Of a stretch of 64,000 nucleotides of DNA, positions 35,000 to 43,479 are shown piece after piece. The notes below the pieces were generated by a model. That model was not told the DNA's origin. It saw only the letters and a list, made by a program, of their open reading frames with translations, and made no database searches. The stretch is from Flavisolibacter amylovorans (GTDB lineage: Bacteria > Bacteroidota > Bacteroidia > Chitinophagales > Chitinophagaceae), in the NCBI RefSeq assembly GCF_039541815.1, contig NZ_BAABGY010000008.1, forward strand, positions 248,001 through 312,000. Reading direction: 5' to 3'. Both the position numbers and the translations under genes were made by a program. How positions within the stretch are numbered: position 1 is the first letter of the stretch; each line of letters starts with the position of its first letter.

Positions 35000-37456
35000 A
35001 TGAACATGAAGACCTGTATCATTCTCCTCCTATTGCTCTGGAGCAGCCACAGCGCCTCGGCCCAGCAGCGCGTACGCCTCAACGAAGACTGGGAATTCGT
35101 ACGGCAGGACCTTGGCGGCATCTGGGAGGCCGTGCGCCCGAGGAAGGGCGGCAACCCGGAGGATGTGCCGCTGTGGACGCGTGTATCGCTGCCGCATTGC
35201 GTGAACGCCACCGACGCCGTAGACCCGGACCTGAATTATTACCAGGGGCCCGCATGGTACCGCACGCAGCTCGCCGTGGCCAACCCGTATCCCGGCGGCC
35301 GCACCGTGCTGCACTTCGAAGGCGCAGGGCAAAAAACGGAGGTGTATATCCACACCACGAAAGTGGGCAGCCATGTGGGTGGCTACGATGAGTTCTCGGT
35401 CGACATTACCGACGCGGTGGCGGCCTTCACGAAAACAGAAGCCTTCCGCAAGCAGTTCAACGGCAAGGTGCCGCTGTCGGTGCGCACCGACAACGGCCGC
35501 GACCTCGAGCTGATGCCCTCCGACCTCTCCGACTTCAACTTGTATGGCGGCATCTACCGCTACCTCAACCTCGTATACCTGCCTGCCGTTTCGGTGGACC
35601 GGCTGTTTGCGGAAGCGCAGGTCGACAGCACGGGAAAAACGGGCTCGCTCGATGTGCGCGCCCGGTTCCATGCGCCGGTTGCTTCCGGCCCCGCCACCGT
35701 TTCGGTGGTGCTCAAAGACCCGCGCGGCAAGGTGCTGCAGCGCGTCGAAAAAACGCTTGCCGATCTTTCCGGCGACCTGCCCCTGGCGCGGTTCGCGGTG
35801 CGGGCGCCACGACTCTGGAACGTGCAGGACCCCGCGCGCTACACGGTGCTCACCACCGTCACGGCCGGCGGCGTCGCGTCGGTCGATAGTCAGCGCATCG
35901 GCTTCCGGCAGGCCACCTTCGTGAAGAAGGGACCGTTCCTGCTCAACGGAAAGCGCCTGCTGCTGCGCGGCACGCACCGACACGAGGACCACGCGGGCGT
36001 GGCCGCAGCCATGACGGAAGACCAGATGCGGCAGGAGATGCTCCTGATGAAAGAGATGGGCGTGAACTTTATCCGGCTCGGCCATTACCAGCAGTCGCGC
36101 ATCATCCTCGACCTCTGCGACAGCCTGGGCATCCTCGTGTGGGAAGAGATCCCCTGGTGCCGCGGCGGGCTCGGCGGCTCTGTATACCGCGAGCGGGGCA
36201 GGCAAATGCTCACCAACATGATCGAGCAGCACTACAACCACCCATCGGTGATCATCTGGGGACTCGGCAACGAGAACGACTGGCCCGGCGATTTCGAGAC
36301 CTTCGACAGGGACAGCATCCGCAGCTATATGCGTGAGCTCAACGACCTCTCGCACCGCCTCGACCCGGGGCGCAAGACCGCCATCCGCCGCTGCGACTTT
36401 TGCAAGGACATCGTGGATGTGTATTCGCCTTCGATCTGGGCCGGGTGGTACCGCGCCACCTACACCGACTATAAAGAAATCTCGCGGGCCGAGTTCGAGA
36501 AGGTCGACCATTTTCTGCATGTGGAATGGGGCGGCGACAGCCATGCGGGTCGTCATTCCGAGAGTCCGGATAAGGCCCTGCAACAGGTGCCGCCGGCCGC
36601 CGGCAACGATCACTCCGGCGACGCCGCGCGTTTCGCCCATGCTGCCCGCGGGTCGAAGGATGGCGACTGGAGCGAGTCTTACATCTGCAACCTTATCGAG
36701 TGGCACCTCAGGGAGCAGGAGACGATGCCCTGGCTCACCGGCACGGCGCAATGGCCGTTCAAGGACTTCTCCACGCCGGTGCGCCCCGACAACCCCGTGC
36801 CCTACATGAACCAGAAAGGCGTGGTGGAGCGCGACCTTACGAAGAAAGAGGCCTACTACCTGTTTCAATCGTACTGGACCGACAAGCCGATGGCGCATAT
36901 CTACGGGCACTCGATGCCGGTGCGCTGGGGCGACGCGGGTGAAGCCAGGATGATCAAGGTCTATTCGAATTGCCCGGAGGCCGAATTGTTCGTGAACGGC
37001 AGCAGCCTTGGGGTGCGCACCCGCAACAGCCAGGATTTCCCCGCGGCCGGCCTTCGCTGGAATGCCGTGCTTCGGGAAGGCCCGAACGAAGTGCGGGTGC
37101 GGGCGCGCCGTGGCGCCACCGTAGTGGAAGACAGCCTACACTTCGAGTTTCAAACTGCGAAATGGGGCAAGCCGGCGCGCGTGGTGCTGGAGCGTGTGAG
37201 TGAATCCGACAGCATCGTCACGATCCAGGCCAGGGTGCTGGACGACAAGGGCGTGCTTTGCCTGGACGCAGCCCAGTTCATCCGCTTCGGGCTCGCGGGC
37301 GACGGCCGCCTCCTCGACAACCTCGGCACACCTTCCGGTTCGCGCGCCGTGCAGCTTTCCAACGGCCGTGCGCTGATCCGCATCGACCGTCGCGGCGGCC
37401 GCTCGGTGGCCAGCGCGCAGGTAGCCACGCTTCCTACCGTATTTCTCAACCTCTGA
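35000..37456 (+). CDS. GH2 family glycoside hydrolase (beta-galactosidase/beta-glucuronidase type)
   Basis: 818 residues with a signal peptide (MKTCIILLLLLWSSHSASAQ). Sugar-binding jelly roll (about 25-200), Ig-like domain (200-300), TIM barrel (about 310-590) and C-terminal Ig-like domains follow. In the barrel are LLRGTHRHEDH (321-331), HPSVIIWGLGNEND (414-427) with acid/base E425, and FLHVEWGGD (505-513) with the nucleophile E509. The enzyme removes a beta-linked terminal sugar. Beside GH88 and uxuA a beta-glucuronidase or beta-galactosidase role is likely, but the sequence alone does not decide. The next gene, GH88, begins 37 bp downstream. Confidence 0.92.
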   Translation: MNMKTCIILLLLLWSSHSASAQQRVRLNEDWEFVRQDLGGIWEAVRPRKGGNPEDVPLWTRVSLPHCVNATDAVDPDLNYYQGPAWYRTQLAVANPYPGGRTVLHFEGAGQKTEVYIHTTKVGSHVGGYDEFSVDITDAVAAFTKTEAFRKQFNGKVPLSVRTDNGRDLELMPSDLSDFNLYGGIYRYLNLVYLPAVSVDRLFAEAQVDSTGKTGSLDVRARFHAPVASGPATVSVVLKDPRGKVLQRVEKTLADLSGDLPLARFAVRAPRLWNVQDPARYTVLTTVTAGGVASVDSQRIGFRQATFVKKGPFLLNGKRLLLRGTHRHEDHAGVAAAMTEDQMRQEMLLMKEMGVNFIRLGHYQQSRIILDLCDSLGILVWEEIPWCRGGLGGSVYRERGRQMLTNMIEQHYNHPSVIIWGLGNENDWPGDFETFDRDSIRSYMRELNDLSHRLDPGRKTAIRRCDFCKDIVDVYSPSIWAGWYRATYTDYKEISRAEFEKVDHFLHVEWGGDSHAGRHSESPDKALQQVPPAAGNDHSGDAARFAHAARGSKDGDWSESYICNLIEWHLREQETMPWLTGTAQWPFKDFSTPVRPDNPVPYMNQKGVVERDLTKKEAYYLFQSYWTDKPMAHIYGHSMPVRWGDAGEARMIKVYSNCPEAELFVNGSSLGVRTRNSQDFPAAGLRWNAVLREGPNEVRVRARRGATVVEDSLHFEFQTAKWGKPARVVLERVSESDSIVTIQARVLDDKGVLCLDAAQFIRFGLAGDGRLLDNLGTPSGSRAVQLSNGRALIRIDRRGGRSVASAQVATLPTVFLNL

Positions 37457-37492
37457 CCGATACAATCTTACCCATCAACCAAACGCAACAAG

Positions 37493-38788
37493 ATGACGAA
37501 CCGATATACCTGGGCAATCGCCGCCCTCCTGAGCAGCAGCATGCCGGCAGCGGCACAAACGGGCAAGGCACTTGCCGGAAAGGCGCTTCATGCGAAACGG
37601 AGCACCGATACGCTGGGCATGGCGGCCGTGTTTGCCGCGGCCGAAGCCCAGACGCGGGTGCTGCTCGATGCCATCCCGAAAGCACGCGCCGCCCGCTCGG
37701 CGCTTACCGCAGGCGGAACACCGGGAAGCGCCGGCGGTGTACTCGTGTCGCCGCGCACGCTCGACAGCGGCGCCCTCCGGCTGGTGACGGCGCGCGACTG
37801 GACCAGCGGCTTCTTTCCCGGGGTGCTCTGGCAGTTGTACGACTACACCCGCAAGCCCGAATGGAAAGGAACCGCACAGGCCTATACCGATCTCATCGAG
37901 AATGAAAAATGGAACAGCGGCACCCACGACATGGGCTTCAAGGTGTATTGCAGCTTCGGTACCGGCTATGCCCTCACCAACGACCCGCGCTACAAGGACG
38001 TCATCCTGCAATCGGCACGCACGCTCAGTACCCGCTTCAACAAGACGGCCGGCGTACTCCGCTCTTGGGACCACAACAAGCAGAAATGGGACTTCCCCGT
38101 CATCATCGACAACATGATGAACCTTGAGCTGCTCTTTGCGGCGTCCCGGCTTTCGGGCGACTCTTCGTTCTACCGCATCGCGGTAAGCCACGCCGACAAT
38201 ACGATGCGGAACCACTTCCGGCCCGACTACAGCTCCTACCATGTGGTGGATTACGATTCGACCGCCTTCGGAAGCATCCGTAAGAAGACGACCCACCAGG
38301 GCTACTCCGACGCGTCGGCCTGGAGCCGCGGGCAAGGCTGGGCCTTGTATGGGTACACGATGTGCTACCGCGAAACCCGCGACCCGCGCTACCTGCAGCA
38401 GGCGGAGCGGGTTGCGGCCTACGTGCTGCAACACCCGAATATGCCGAAAGACCTCGTGCCGTACTGGGACTTCAACGCACCCGGGATCCCCGCCGAGCCG
38501 CGCGATGCTTCGGCCGCGGCCGTGATCGCCTCGGGCTTGTATGAGCTCAGCACCTACAGCAAAGAGGGCAGGCGCTATCGTGCCGTAGCCGATAAGATCG
38601 TACAGAACCTGACCCGCAGCTACCGCGCGCCGGTGGGCACGGCACAGGGGTTCCTGCTGCTGCACAGCACGGGCTCCAAGCCAGCGAACAGCGAGGTGGA
38701 CGTGCCCCTCAACTACGCCGATTATTATTACCTCGAGGCCCTGCTGCGCGGCAATAAGTTGCGCAAGGCGAAGCGGCTTTTCCCGTGA
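37493..38788 (+). CDS. GH88 unsaturated glucuronyl hydrolase
   Basis: 431 residues with a signal peptide ending SMPAAAQ. The alpha/alpha six-barrel carries RDWTSGFFPGVLWQLYDYT (101-119), NSGTHDMGF with D146, and PVIIDNMMNLELL with D206. These are the two Asp residues conserved in bacterial unsaturated glucuronyl hydrolases; WSRGQGWALYG and DFNAPGIPAEPRDASAAAV also match. The enzyme hydrates the 4,5-double bond left by polysaccharide lyases and frees the unsaturated uronate. It therefore presupposes a lyase in the system, and the alginate-lyase-like and beta-helix proteins are candidates. It is the last rightward gene of this operon. Confidence 0.93.
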   Translation: MTNRYTWAIAALLSSSMPAAAQTGKALAGKALHAKRSTDTLGMAAVFAAAEAQTRVLLDAIPKARAARSALTAGGTPGSAGGVLVSPRTLDSGALRLVTARDWTSGFFPGVLWQLYDYTRKPEWKGTAQAYTDLIENEKWNSGTHDMGFKVYCSFGTGYALTNDPRYKDVILQSARTLSTRFNKTAGVLRSWDHNKQKWDFPVIIDNMMNLELLFAASRLSGDSSFYRIAVSHADNTMRNHFRPDYSSYHVVDYDSTAFGSIRKKTTHQGYSDASAWSRGQGWALYGYTMCYRETRDPRYLQQAERVAAYVLQHPNMPKDLVPYWDFNAPGIPAEPRDASAAAVIASGLYELSTYSKEGRRYRAVADKIVQNLTRSYRAPVGTAQGFLLLHSTGSKPANSEVDVPLNYADYYYLEALLRGNKLRKAKRLFP

Positions 38789-38835
38789 TTGGTTCCCTGT
38801 ATTATTACTGTATTCTGCGGCAGCCTTCGGCCGCC

Positions 38836-38983
38836 GTCATTGCAAGCGCAGCGTCCCGAAGCTTCGGGACAATCTCCACAACTTGCGGGGTGCATCAAAA
38901 GCGGCGCTCTTTTGCAGCCCACCACGTAACGGGGAGATTGCTTCGTTGCAGGCTGCCGTCGGCGCCTGCTGCCTCGCAATGAC
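38836..38983. repeat. MITE/REP-like intergenic element with GTCATTGC ends
   Basis: The element begins GTCATTGCAAG and ends with the inverse CTCGCAATGAC. It contains CAATCTCC and its inverse GGAGATTG further in, plus a perfect GTCCCGAAGCTTCGGGAC palindrome at 38853-38870. It fills the gap between GH88 and the convergent beta-helix gene. No transposase is present, so it would be a non-autonomous element. Confidence 0.65.
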
Positions 38984-39046
38984 TGTCTCCGCATAGGCTG
39001 GAGCTGTTCGAACTCAAAATTGCGCTTAAGCACGGTTGCTGATCCG

Positions 39047-40588
39047 CTACCGCTGTCGCTCTTCCTTCGCAGCCAACCGACGCGCCTGCAATTGCGCTTC
39101 ATACAACGATGCCGGCGCCAGGCCCTTCCGGTTGGTCCCTTCCCAGATGCCTTGTGGCCGGTCGGGGAAATGCCCCGGCCATTGTGTTCCCTTCAGCCCG
39201 ATGCAGTAGTTGTTGCCCGAAACACCGTACGGGCTTTGCACGGCCACGCGGCTTGCGGTGCAGTTCCAGAGCACCTGCGTGGTGCCGGTCCAGCCGTGGC
39301 CCGTGCCCATCTGGCCGCGGTCCTGCACGTTGATCTCACCGTCGGTATCGATGTTGTCGTAGAGCGTTCCCATGGCCCAGCGGTGGTGTGGGCCGATGTC
39401 GGCATGCGTGCGCCGGGCGGTGCAGTGCGCAAAGACGTTGGGTCCGGGCACCGTGGCCCCGGTCACGTAATCATGGCGGCCGTCGGTGGCCGTGCAGCGC
39501 AGGAACAGGTTGAGCTGGCCGTCGTTGTTAAAGGAGTAGCGGCGGCCGCCGGTGATCACCGACTTATGATCGGAGCAGTGCGCATCCGCGACCGTGATGT
39601 GCTTTGCCGTAGCAGCCAGGTTCACGCAGGCGTAGGCAAAATAGCGTGCTGTCACCGACCGCACCCAGCCCTGCTCCACCGCGCTGAAGTGGACCGCGTC
39701 CCAGGCATGGTTCTCCGCCGTATCGCTGTCGTATTCCGATGCACAATACAATTGCTCGATACCCACGTGGCGGATGCGCCCTTCGAAGGCATAGCGGTAT
39801 AGAAATCCACCGCCGTACTTCGTTTCCATCGGCATCACCACGGGGTTGTCGAGGAACACGGTATTGCCCGACACGCGGGTGACGACCCGCTCGAAGCGCA
39901 GGGTGTATTCTGCCGGCTGCCATTGACGCGTGCCGGGGCGCTCCACGATCTGGTCCATCCTGAGATCGGAGATCCATTGCCGGGTGCCGGGGCGCAGTAC
40001 GATCACTGCGTCGCCGGGTTTCAGTCCCGACGCGTCGGCTACGGTGACCGAGAAGCTGCCCGCCGGAACATAGGCGTCGGTGATCGCCGTACGCGTGCCC
40101 CGTATTTCTACGGGCGCGCCGCTTCCTGCCACGGCGATCAGCGGGTCTTTGCTGCGGGTGGTAGCCAGGAGCCGGGTATCCCCGGGGCCGTCGCCCGCGC
40201 CCCGGAGCACGATGCCGCTCGCGCCGATGCGGAGGCTGCCGTTGACCCGGTAGGTACCTTTTTGCAGGAGCAGCGCGCCCCGGAAGCCGGCAGCATCGAC
40301 CGGCCGGCCGGCAATGGAATCGATGGCGGCCTGGATCCGCGCACGGTCATCAGCTCCCCCGGAGGGCGCAAGCGTGTGTACCACCGGCACCTCGGGTATC
40401 GGGTGGTCGCCCGAATAATACCCTACACGGCTGAAATCGGGGATCACGTTGCCGTTGGCATCGGGCGTATACCGCAGCGTGCCGTCCGCGTCGCGGCGCA
40501 CCCATTTCGATTGCCAGGTGCCGGAAGGCAGGAAGGCAGTGGCGCCCAGGAACAGCAGCAGCAGGAGGGGGAAGAGTTTGGAGGACAT
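39047..40588 (-). CDS. Secreted right-handed beta-helix protein (pectate-lyase-like fold)
   Basis: 513 residues with a signal peptide (LFPLLLLLFLGATAFLPSG). After GADDRARIQAAIDSI (a pectate_lyase_3-type start) and GALLLQKGTYRVNGSLRIGASGIVLRG, repeated short strands follow (YRYAFEGRIRHVGIEQLYC, GWVRSVTARYFAYACVNLAA, FLRCTATDGRHDYVTGAT, VFAHCTA), as in parallel beta-helices. These proteins are lyases or hydrolases acting on uronic polymers, and catalytic residues cannot be picked by eye. It lies on the opposite strand between GH88 and DUF4861, so it has its own promoter, perhaps shared with the divergent DUF4861 gene (242 bp apart). Confidence 0.75.
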   Translation of the reverse strand: MSSKLFPLLLLLFLGATAFLPSGTWQSKWVRRDADGTLRYTPDANGNVIPDFSRVGYYSGDHPIPEVPVVHTLAPSGGADDRARIQAAIDSIAGRPVDAAGFRGALLLQKGTYRVNGSLRIGASGIVLRGAGDGPGDTRLLATTRSKDPLIAVAGSGAPVEIRGTRTAITDAYVPAGSFSVTVADASGLKPGDAVIVLRPGTRQWISDLRMDQIVERPGTRQWQPAEYTLRFERVVTRVSGNTVFLDNPVVMPMETKYGGGFLYRYAFEGRIRHVGIEQLYCASEYDSDTAENHAWDAVHFSAVEQGWVRSVTARYFAYACVNLAATAKHITVADAHCSDHKSVITGGRRYSFNNDGQLNLFLRCTATDGRHDYVTGATVPGPNVFAHCTARRTHADIGPHHRWAMGTLYDNIDTDGEINVQDRGQMGTGHGWTGTTQVLWNCTASRVAVQSPYGVSGNNYCIGLKGTQWPGHFPDRPQGIWEGTNRKGLAPASLYEAQLQARRLAAKEERQR

Positions 40589-40830
40589 GGATCAGCGCTT
40601 ATACGTTCTTTAATGATTGGCCGGCGATACCGTCGCGTACGTGAACGGGGGCGCTGCTTTCACCAGCGCCGGATACAGATCAACGGTCGTTGCCCGATTG
40701 ATCCCGACGCTTACAAGCTACGCATGATTCCCGGCAACGGCCATCTCCATCCGGCATTCTAGCCCGAATGCCCCCCATTTTTGAAGATGCGTCCCGCGTC
40801 ACCTGGTTTGCAAAAGCCTAGATTCGATCG

Positions 40831-41961
40831 ATGAAACATTGCTGCGCCAGCTTTCTTTTTTGTATCGTCTTCAATGGCGTCGCGGCCCAGCAGGGAACGG
40901 TTCCCGCGTATGCTACGGTCACCCTGCACAATCCTTCCGGCTTCGAGCGGACGGAAGTAGTGTCGATACCGTGGTCCGGGATACGGGAAGCCGCGGCGGC
41001 GGTCGACACCGCCACTTTCCGCGTGGTGCTGGCGGCCACCGGGGCCACCTTGCCGTTCCAGTTCGAGCGCGCCGGTACAAATACGGTGCAGAACCTGCTG
41101 GTGCTGGTGTCCCTTCCCGCCCGCGCGGAAACGAAGCTTTTGCTGCAGCGAAAGAGCAGCGCTCCCATCCGGCCCCTGACCTTCGGAAGGCATGTGCCGG
41201 AACGAAAGGATGATTTTGCCTGGGAGAACAACCGCGTGGCTTTTCGCATGTATGGCAAGGCCCTCGCCGCCACCAACGAAAACGCGTATGGCATCGATGT
41301 GTGGAGTAAGCGCACCGACAGCCTGGTGATCGATAAATGGTACCTCGGCGGCGATTACCACAAGGACCATGGCTCCGGGCTCGACTATTATTCGGTAGGT
41401 TATACACTGGGTGCCGGTGATGCGGCGCCCTACATCGGCGACAGCCTTTGGTTCAGCCACAATCATCACCAATGGGAAGTGCTGGACAACGGTCCGCTGC
41501 GCACGACCTTCCGTTTGTCGTATCCCGCGCGGGAGGTGGCCGGTCGGCTACTGACCGCACATAAAACGATATCGCTGGACGCAGGCACGCAACTCAATCG
41601 CATTACGGTTCGCTATGACAACGCCGGCGACAGCCTGCCGGTGGCCATCGGCATTGTGCGGCGAGCAAGTGCGGGTGTTCAGCTGCTCGATGAACAGGCA
41701 GGAGTTCTGGGCTACTGGGAACCGACGCATCCTGCTTCCGGCACAACCGGGGTGGGTGTGCTCTGTACGTCGGCGCCGGTGCGGGCCAGGCAGGATCCAA
41801 AACACTGGCTGCTGACAGGCCGGCAGGCAAAGGAGTTTACCTACTATGCCGGTGCCTGTTGGGACCGGGCCGGCCTTTATCGCTCCAGCCAGCAATGGTT
41901 CGATTACCTGCGCCGGTTCAGGGAAGCATTGCAGCAGCCGGTGTCGGTGCGGGTTCAATAG
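40831..41961 (+). CDS. DUF4861 family secreted protein
   Basis: 376 residues with an N-terminal signal (CCASFLFCIVFNGVAAQQ). The order of beta-rich segments matches DUF4861 proteins: VTLHNPSGFERTEVVSIPW, FQFERAGTNTVQNLLVLVSL, VPERKDDFAWENNRVAFRMYG, GIDVWSKRTDSLVIDKWY and YHKDHGSGLDYYSVGYTLGAG. DUF4861 members are common in Bacteroidota loci for uronic polymers, close to GH88/GH105 and lyases, but no reaction is assigned. The conserved His/Asp/Tyr run HKDHGSGLDYYSVG suggests an active site. It is divergent from the beta-helix gene. Confidence 0.82.
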   Translation: MKHCCASFLFCIVFNGVAAQQGTVPAYATVTLHNPSGFERTEVVSIPWSGIREAAAAVDTATFRVVLAATGATLPFQFERAGTNTVQNLLVLVSLPARAETKLLLQRKSSAPIRPLTFGRHVPERKDDFAWENNRVAFRMYGKALAATNENAYGIDVWSKRTDSLVIDKWYLGGDYHKDHGSGLDYYSVGYTLGAGDAAPYIGDSLWFSHNHHQWEVLDNGPLRTTFRLSYPAREVAGRLLTAHKTISLDAGTQLNRITVRYDNAGDSLPVAIGIVRRASAGVQLLDEQAGVLGYWEPTHPASGTTGVGVLCTSAPVRARQDPKHWLLTGRQAKEFTYYAGACWDRAGLYRSSQQWFDYLRRFREALQQPVSVRVQ

Positions 41962-42031
41962 CCGGTTGACCGGGAACTGCCCTGTAAAAAAGAGCGGCAG
42001 GATGTAAGGTTTAACGGCGGGCTGCGTCCCT

Positions 42032-42523
42032 ATGAAAAATCACCTTATGACTCGTTTGTTGGTAGCGCTTTTTCTGCTGTTCTCCGTCAGTGCCGTTGCC
42101 CAGCCGGAAGTGCGCCGGGCGCATTATAATCTTTCTAAATCCAGCCTCGCGATCTCCGGGTACGACCCGGTGGCCTACTTCTCGCAGAACAAAGCGGTGG
42201 AAGGCCGGAAAGATATCTCCGTGGTTCATGAGGGCCTTCTGTATCATTTCGCTACAGAGGCCAACCGCGTGGCGTTCCGGTCGGCCCCTTCGAAGTACGA
42301 GCCGCAGTATGGCGGCTGGTGCGCGTACGCGATGGGGGCGAAGGGCGAGCAGGTGGATGTGGACCCGGAGACGTTCAAGGTCGTGAACGGGAAACTGTTC
42401 CTGTTCTACAACCGCTTTTTCAACAACACGTTGAAAAGCTGGAACAAGAACGAGCAGCACCTTCATGCCAATGCCGATGCCAATTGGGATAAGCTGCTGC
42501 GGCAGTGGTCACGGCCGCGCTGA
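42032..42523 (+). CDS. YHS-domain exported protein
   Basis: 163 residues with a signal peptide ending SAVAQ. The YHS fold is read from ISGYDPVAYF, LLYHFATEANRVAFRSAPSKYEPQYGGWCAYAMG and DPETFKVVNGKLFLFYN. YHS proteins of this exported type carry a metal-site-like Cys/His pair and are often found beside redox or metal genes; no reaction is known. It stands alone, 71 bp after DUF4861 and 77 bp before the sigma factor. Confidence 0.85.
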   Translation: MKNHLMTRLLVALFLLFSVSAVAQPEVRRAHYNLSKSSLAISGYDPVAYFSQNKAVEGRKDISVVHEGLLYHFATEANRVAFRSAPSKYEPQYGGWCAYAMGAKGEQVDVDPETFKVVNGKLFLFYNRFFNNTLKSWNKNEQHLHANADANWDKLLRQWSRPR

Positions 42524-42600
42524 GGCGGTGGTTGTTTCCCGTTCCCTCTTTCGGGTAGGGCATTTTTTTGTTACTTCGATATCAACCATCAGTGCAGCAA

Positions 42601-43170
42601 ATGAATAGCGGGCAAATATCGGAGCAGGTCTTTCACAGCTGGGTCGGCGAGCATAGCGATCTGCTTTACCAGTTCTGCCGGAAGCGCGTAGCCGACCGGG
42701 AGACCGGCAGGGACCTCGTGCAGGAAACCTTCCTCGCGGCCTGGCGCAACCGGACTGCGTACCGCGCGGAGACCTCGGTCAAAAACTGGTTGCTGCTGAT
42801 CCTGAAGCGAAAGATCATCGATCATTACCGGAAAGCCGGTGCCCCGGATCCGCTACCACACGAAGAGCCCGGCGCCAACCCGTTTTTCGATGGGGCAGGT
42901 CATTGGAAACAAGGGCTCTATCCCCGTGCCTGGCGTGTCGAGGAAACGGATCACACCGAGCGGAAAGAGTTCTATTCCATCTTCGATAGTTGCGGGAAAA
43001 AGCTGAAAGCACTGCAGCACCATGTGTTCACCATGAAGTACGTGGACGGGCACAGCAGCGAGGAGATCTGTAAGGAACTCGGTATTACTTCGTCCAATTA
43101 CTGGGTGCTGCTGCACCGGGCGAAGGTGCAACTGAGGGCTTGCCTTGAAAAAAATTGGTTCATCAAGTAG
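42601..43170 (+). CDS. ECF-type RNA polymerase sigma factor
   Basis: 189 residues from MNSGQISEQVF. Sigma region 2 is LLYQFCRKRVADRETGRDLVQETFLAAWRN ... VKNWLLLILKRKIIDHYRK. Region 4 is YVDGHSSEEICKELGITSSNYWVLLHRAKVQLRACLEK. The linker holds an insert of about 50 residues (DPLPHEEPGANPFFDGAGHW). The gene directly following encodes a small zinc-finger protein that is the likely anti-sigma factor. No FecR or SusC pairing is seen, so this is not a classical PUL sigma factor. Confidence 0.92.
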   Translation: MNSGQISEQVFHSWVGEHSDLLYQFCRKRVADRETGRDLVQETFLAAWRNRTAYRAETSVKNWLLLILKRKIIDHYRKAGAPDPLPHEEPGANPFFDGAGHWKQGLYPRAWRVEETDHTERKEFYSIFDSCGKKLKALQHHVFTMKYVDGHSSEEICKELGITSSNYWVLLHRAKVQLRACLEKNWFIK

Positions 43171-43177
43171 TGTTGCA

Positions 43178-43450
43178 ATGGCGTCGAAAATCACATGCGC
43201 GGAGGCGGTTGATTATATTTCCCGGAGGGAGGAAGGAAAGCTTACCCGCGGCCAGCGCTTCCGGTTGTGGCGGCACCTCGCCGCCTGCAGTCTTTGCCGG
43301 ATCTTCTCGGCTCAGAATAAGCTGTTGGCCCGCTTTGCTGCCGAACGCCCGGTAGCGGATGCGCTCACCGAAACCGATAAGGACATCATCATCCAACGGG
43401 TGCTTGGTGAAAGCCAGGAGGGAAAAACCGATTCCGGATCGGCCCCGTAA
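43178..43450 (+). CDS. Small zinc-finger (ZAS-type) anti-sigma factor candidate
   Basis: 90 residues from ATG 43178, 7 bp after the sigma stop; an ATG at 43145 would overlap the sigma gene by 26 bp and is also possible. ITCAEAVDYIS supplies C7, and WRHLAACSLC supplies H33, C37 and C40, the HxxxCxxC signature of zinc-binding anti-sigma proteins. There is no transmembrane segment, so it is a soluble sensor-type partner. It should bind the sigma factor encoded just upstream. Confidence 0.75.
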   Translation: MASKITCAEAVDYISRREEGKLTRGQRFRLWRHLAACSLCRIFSAQNKLLARFAAERPVADALTETDKDIIIQRVLGESQEGKTDSGSAP

Positions 43451-43479
43451 TGGGCGCGCCGGGCAATGGCGGAAAGCGC

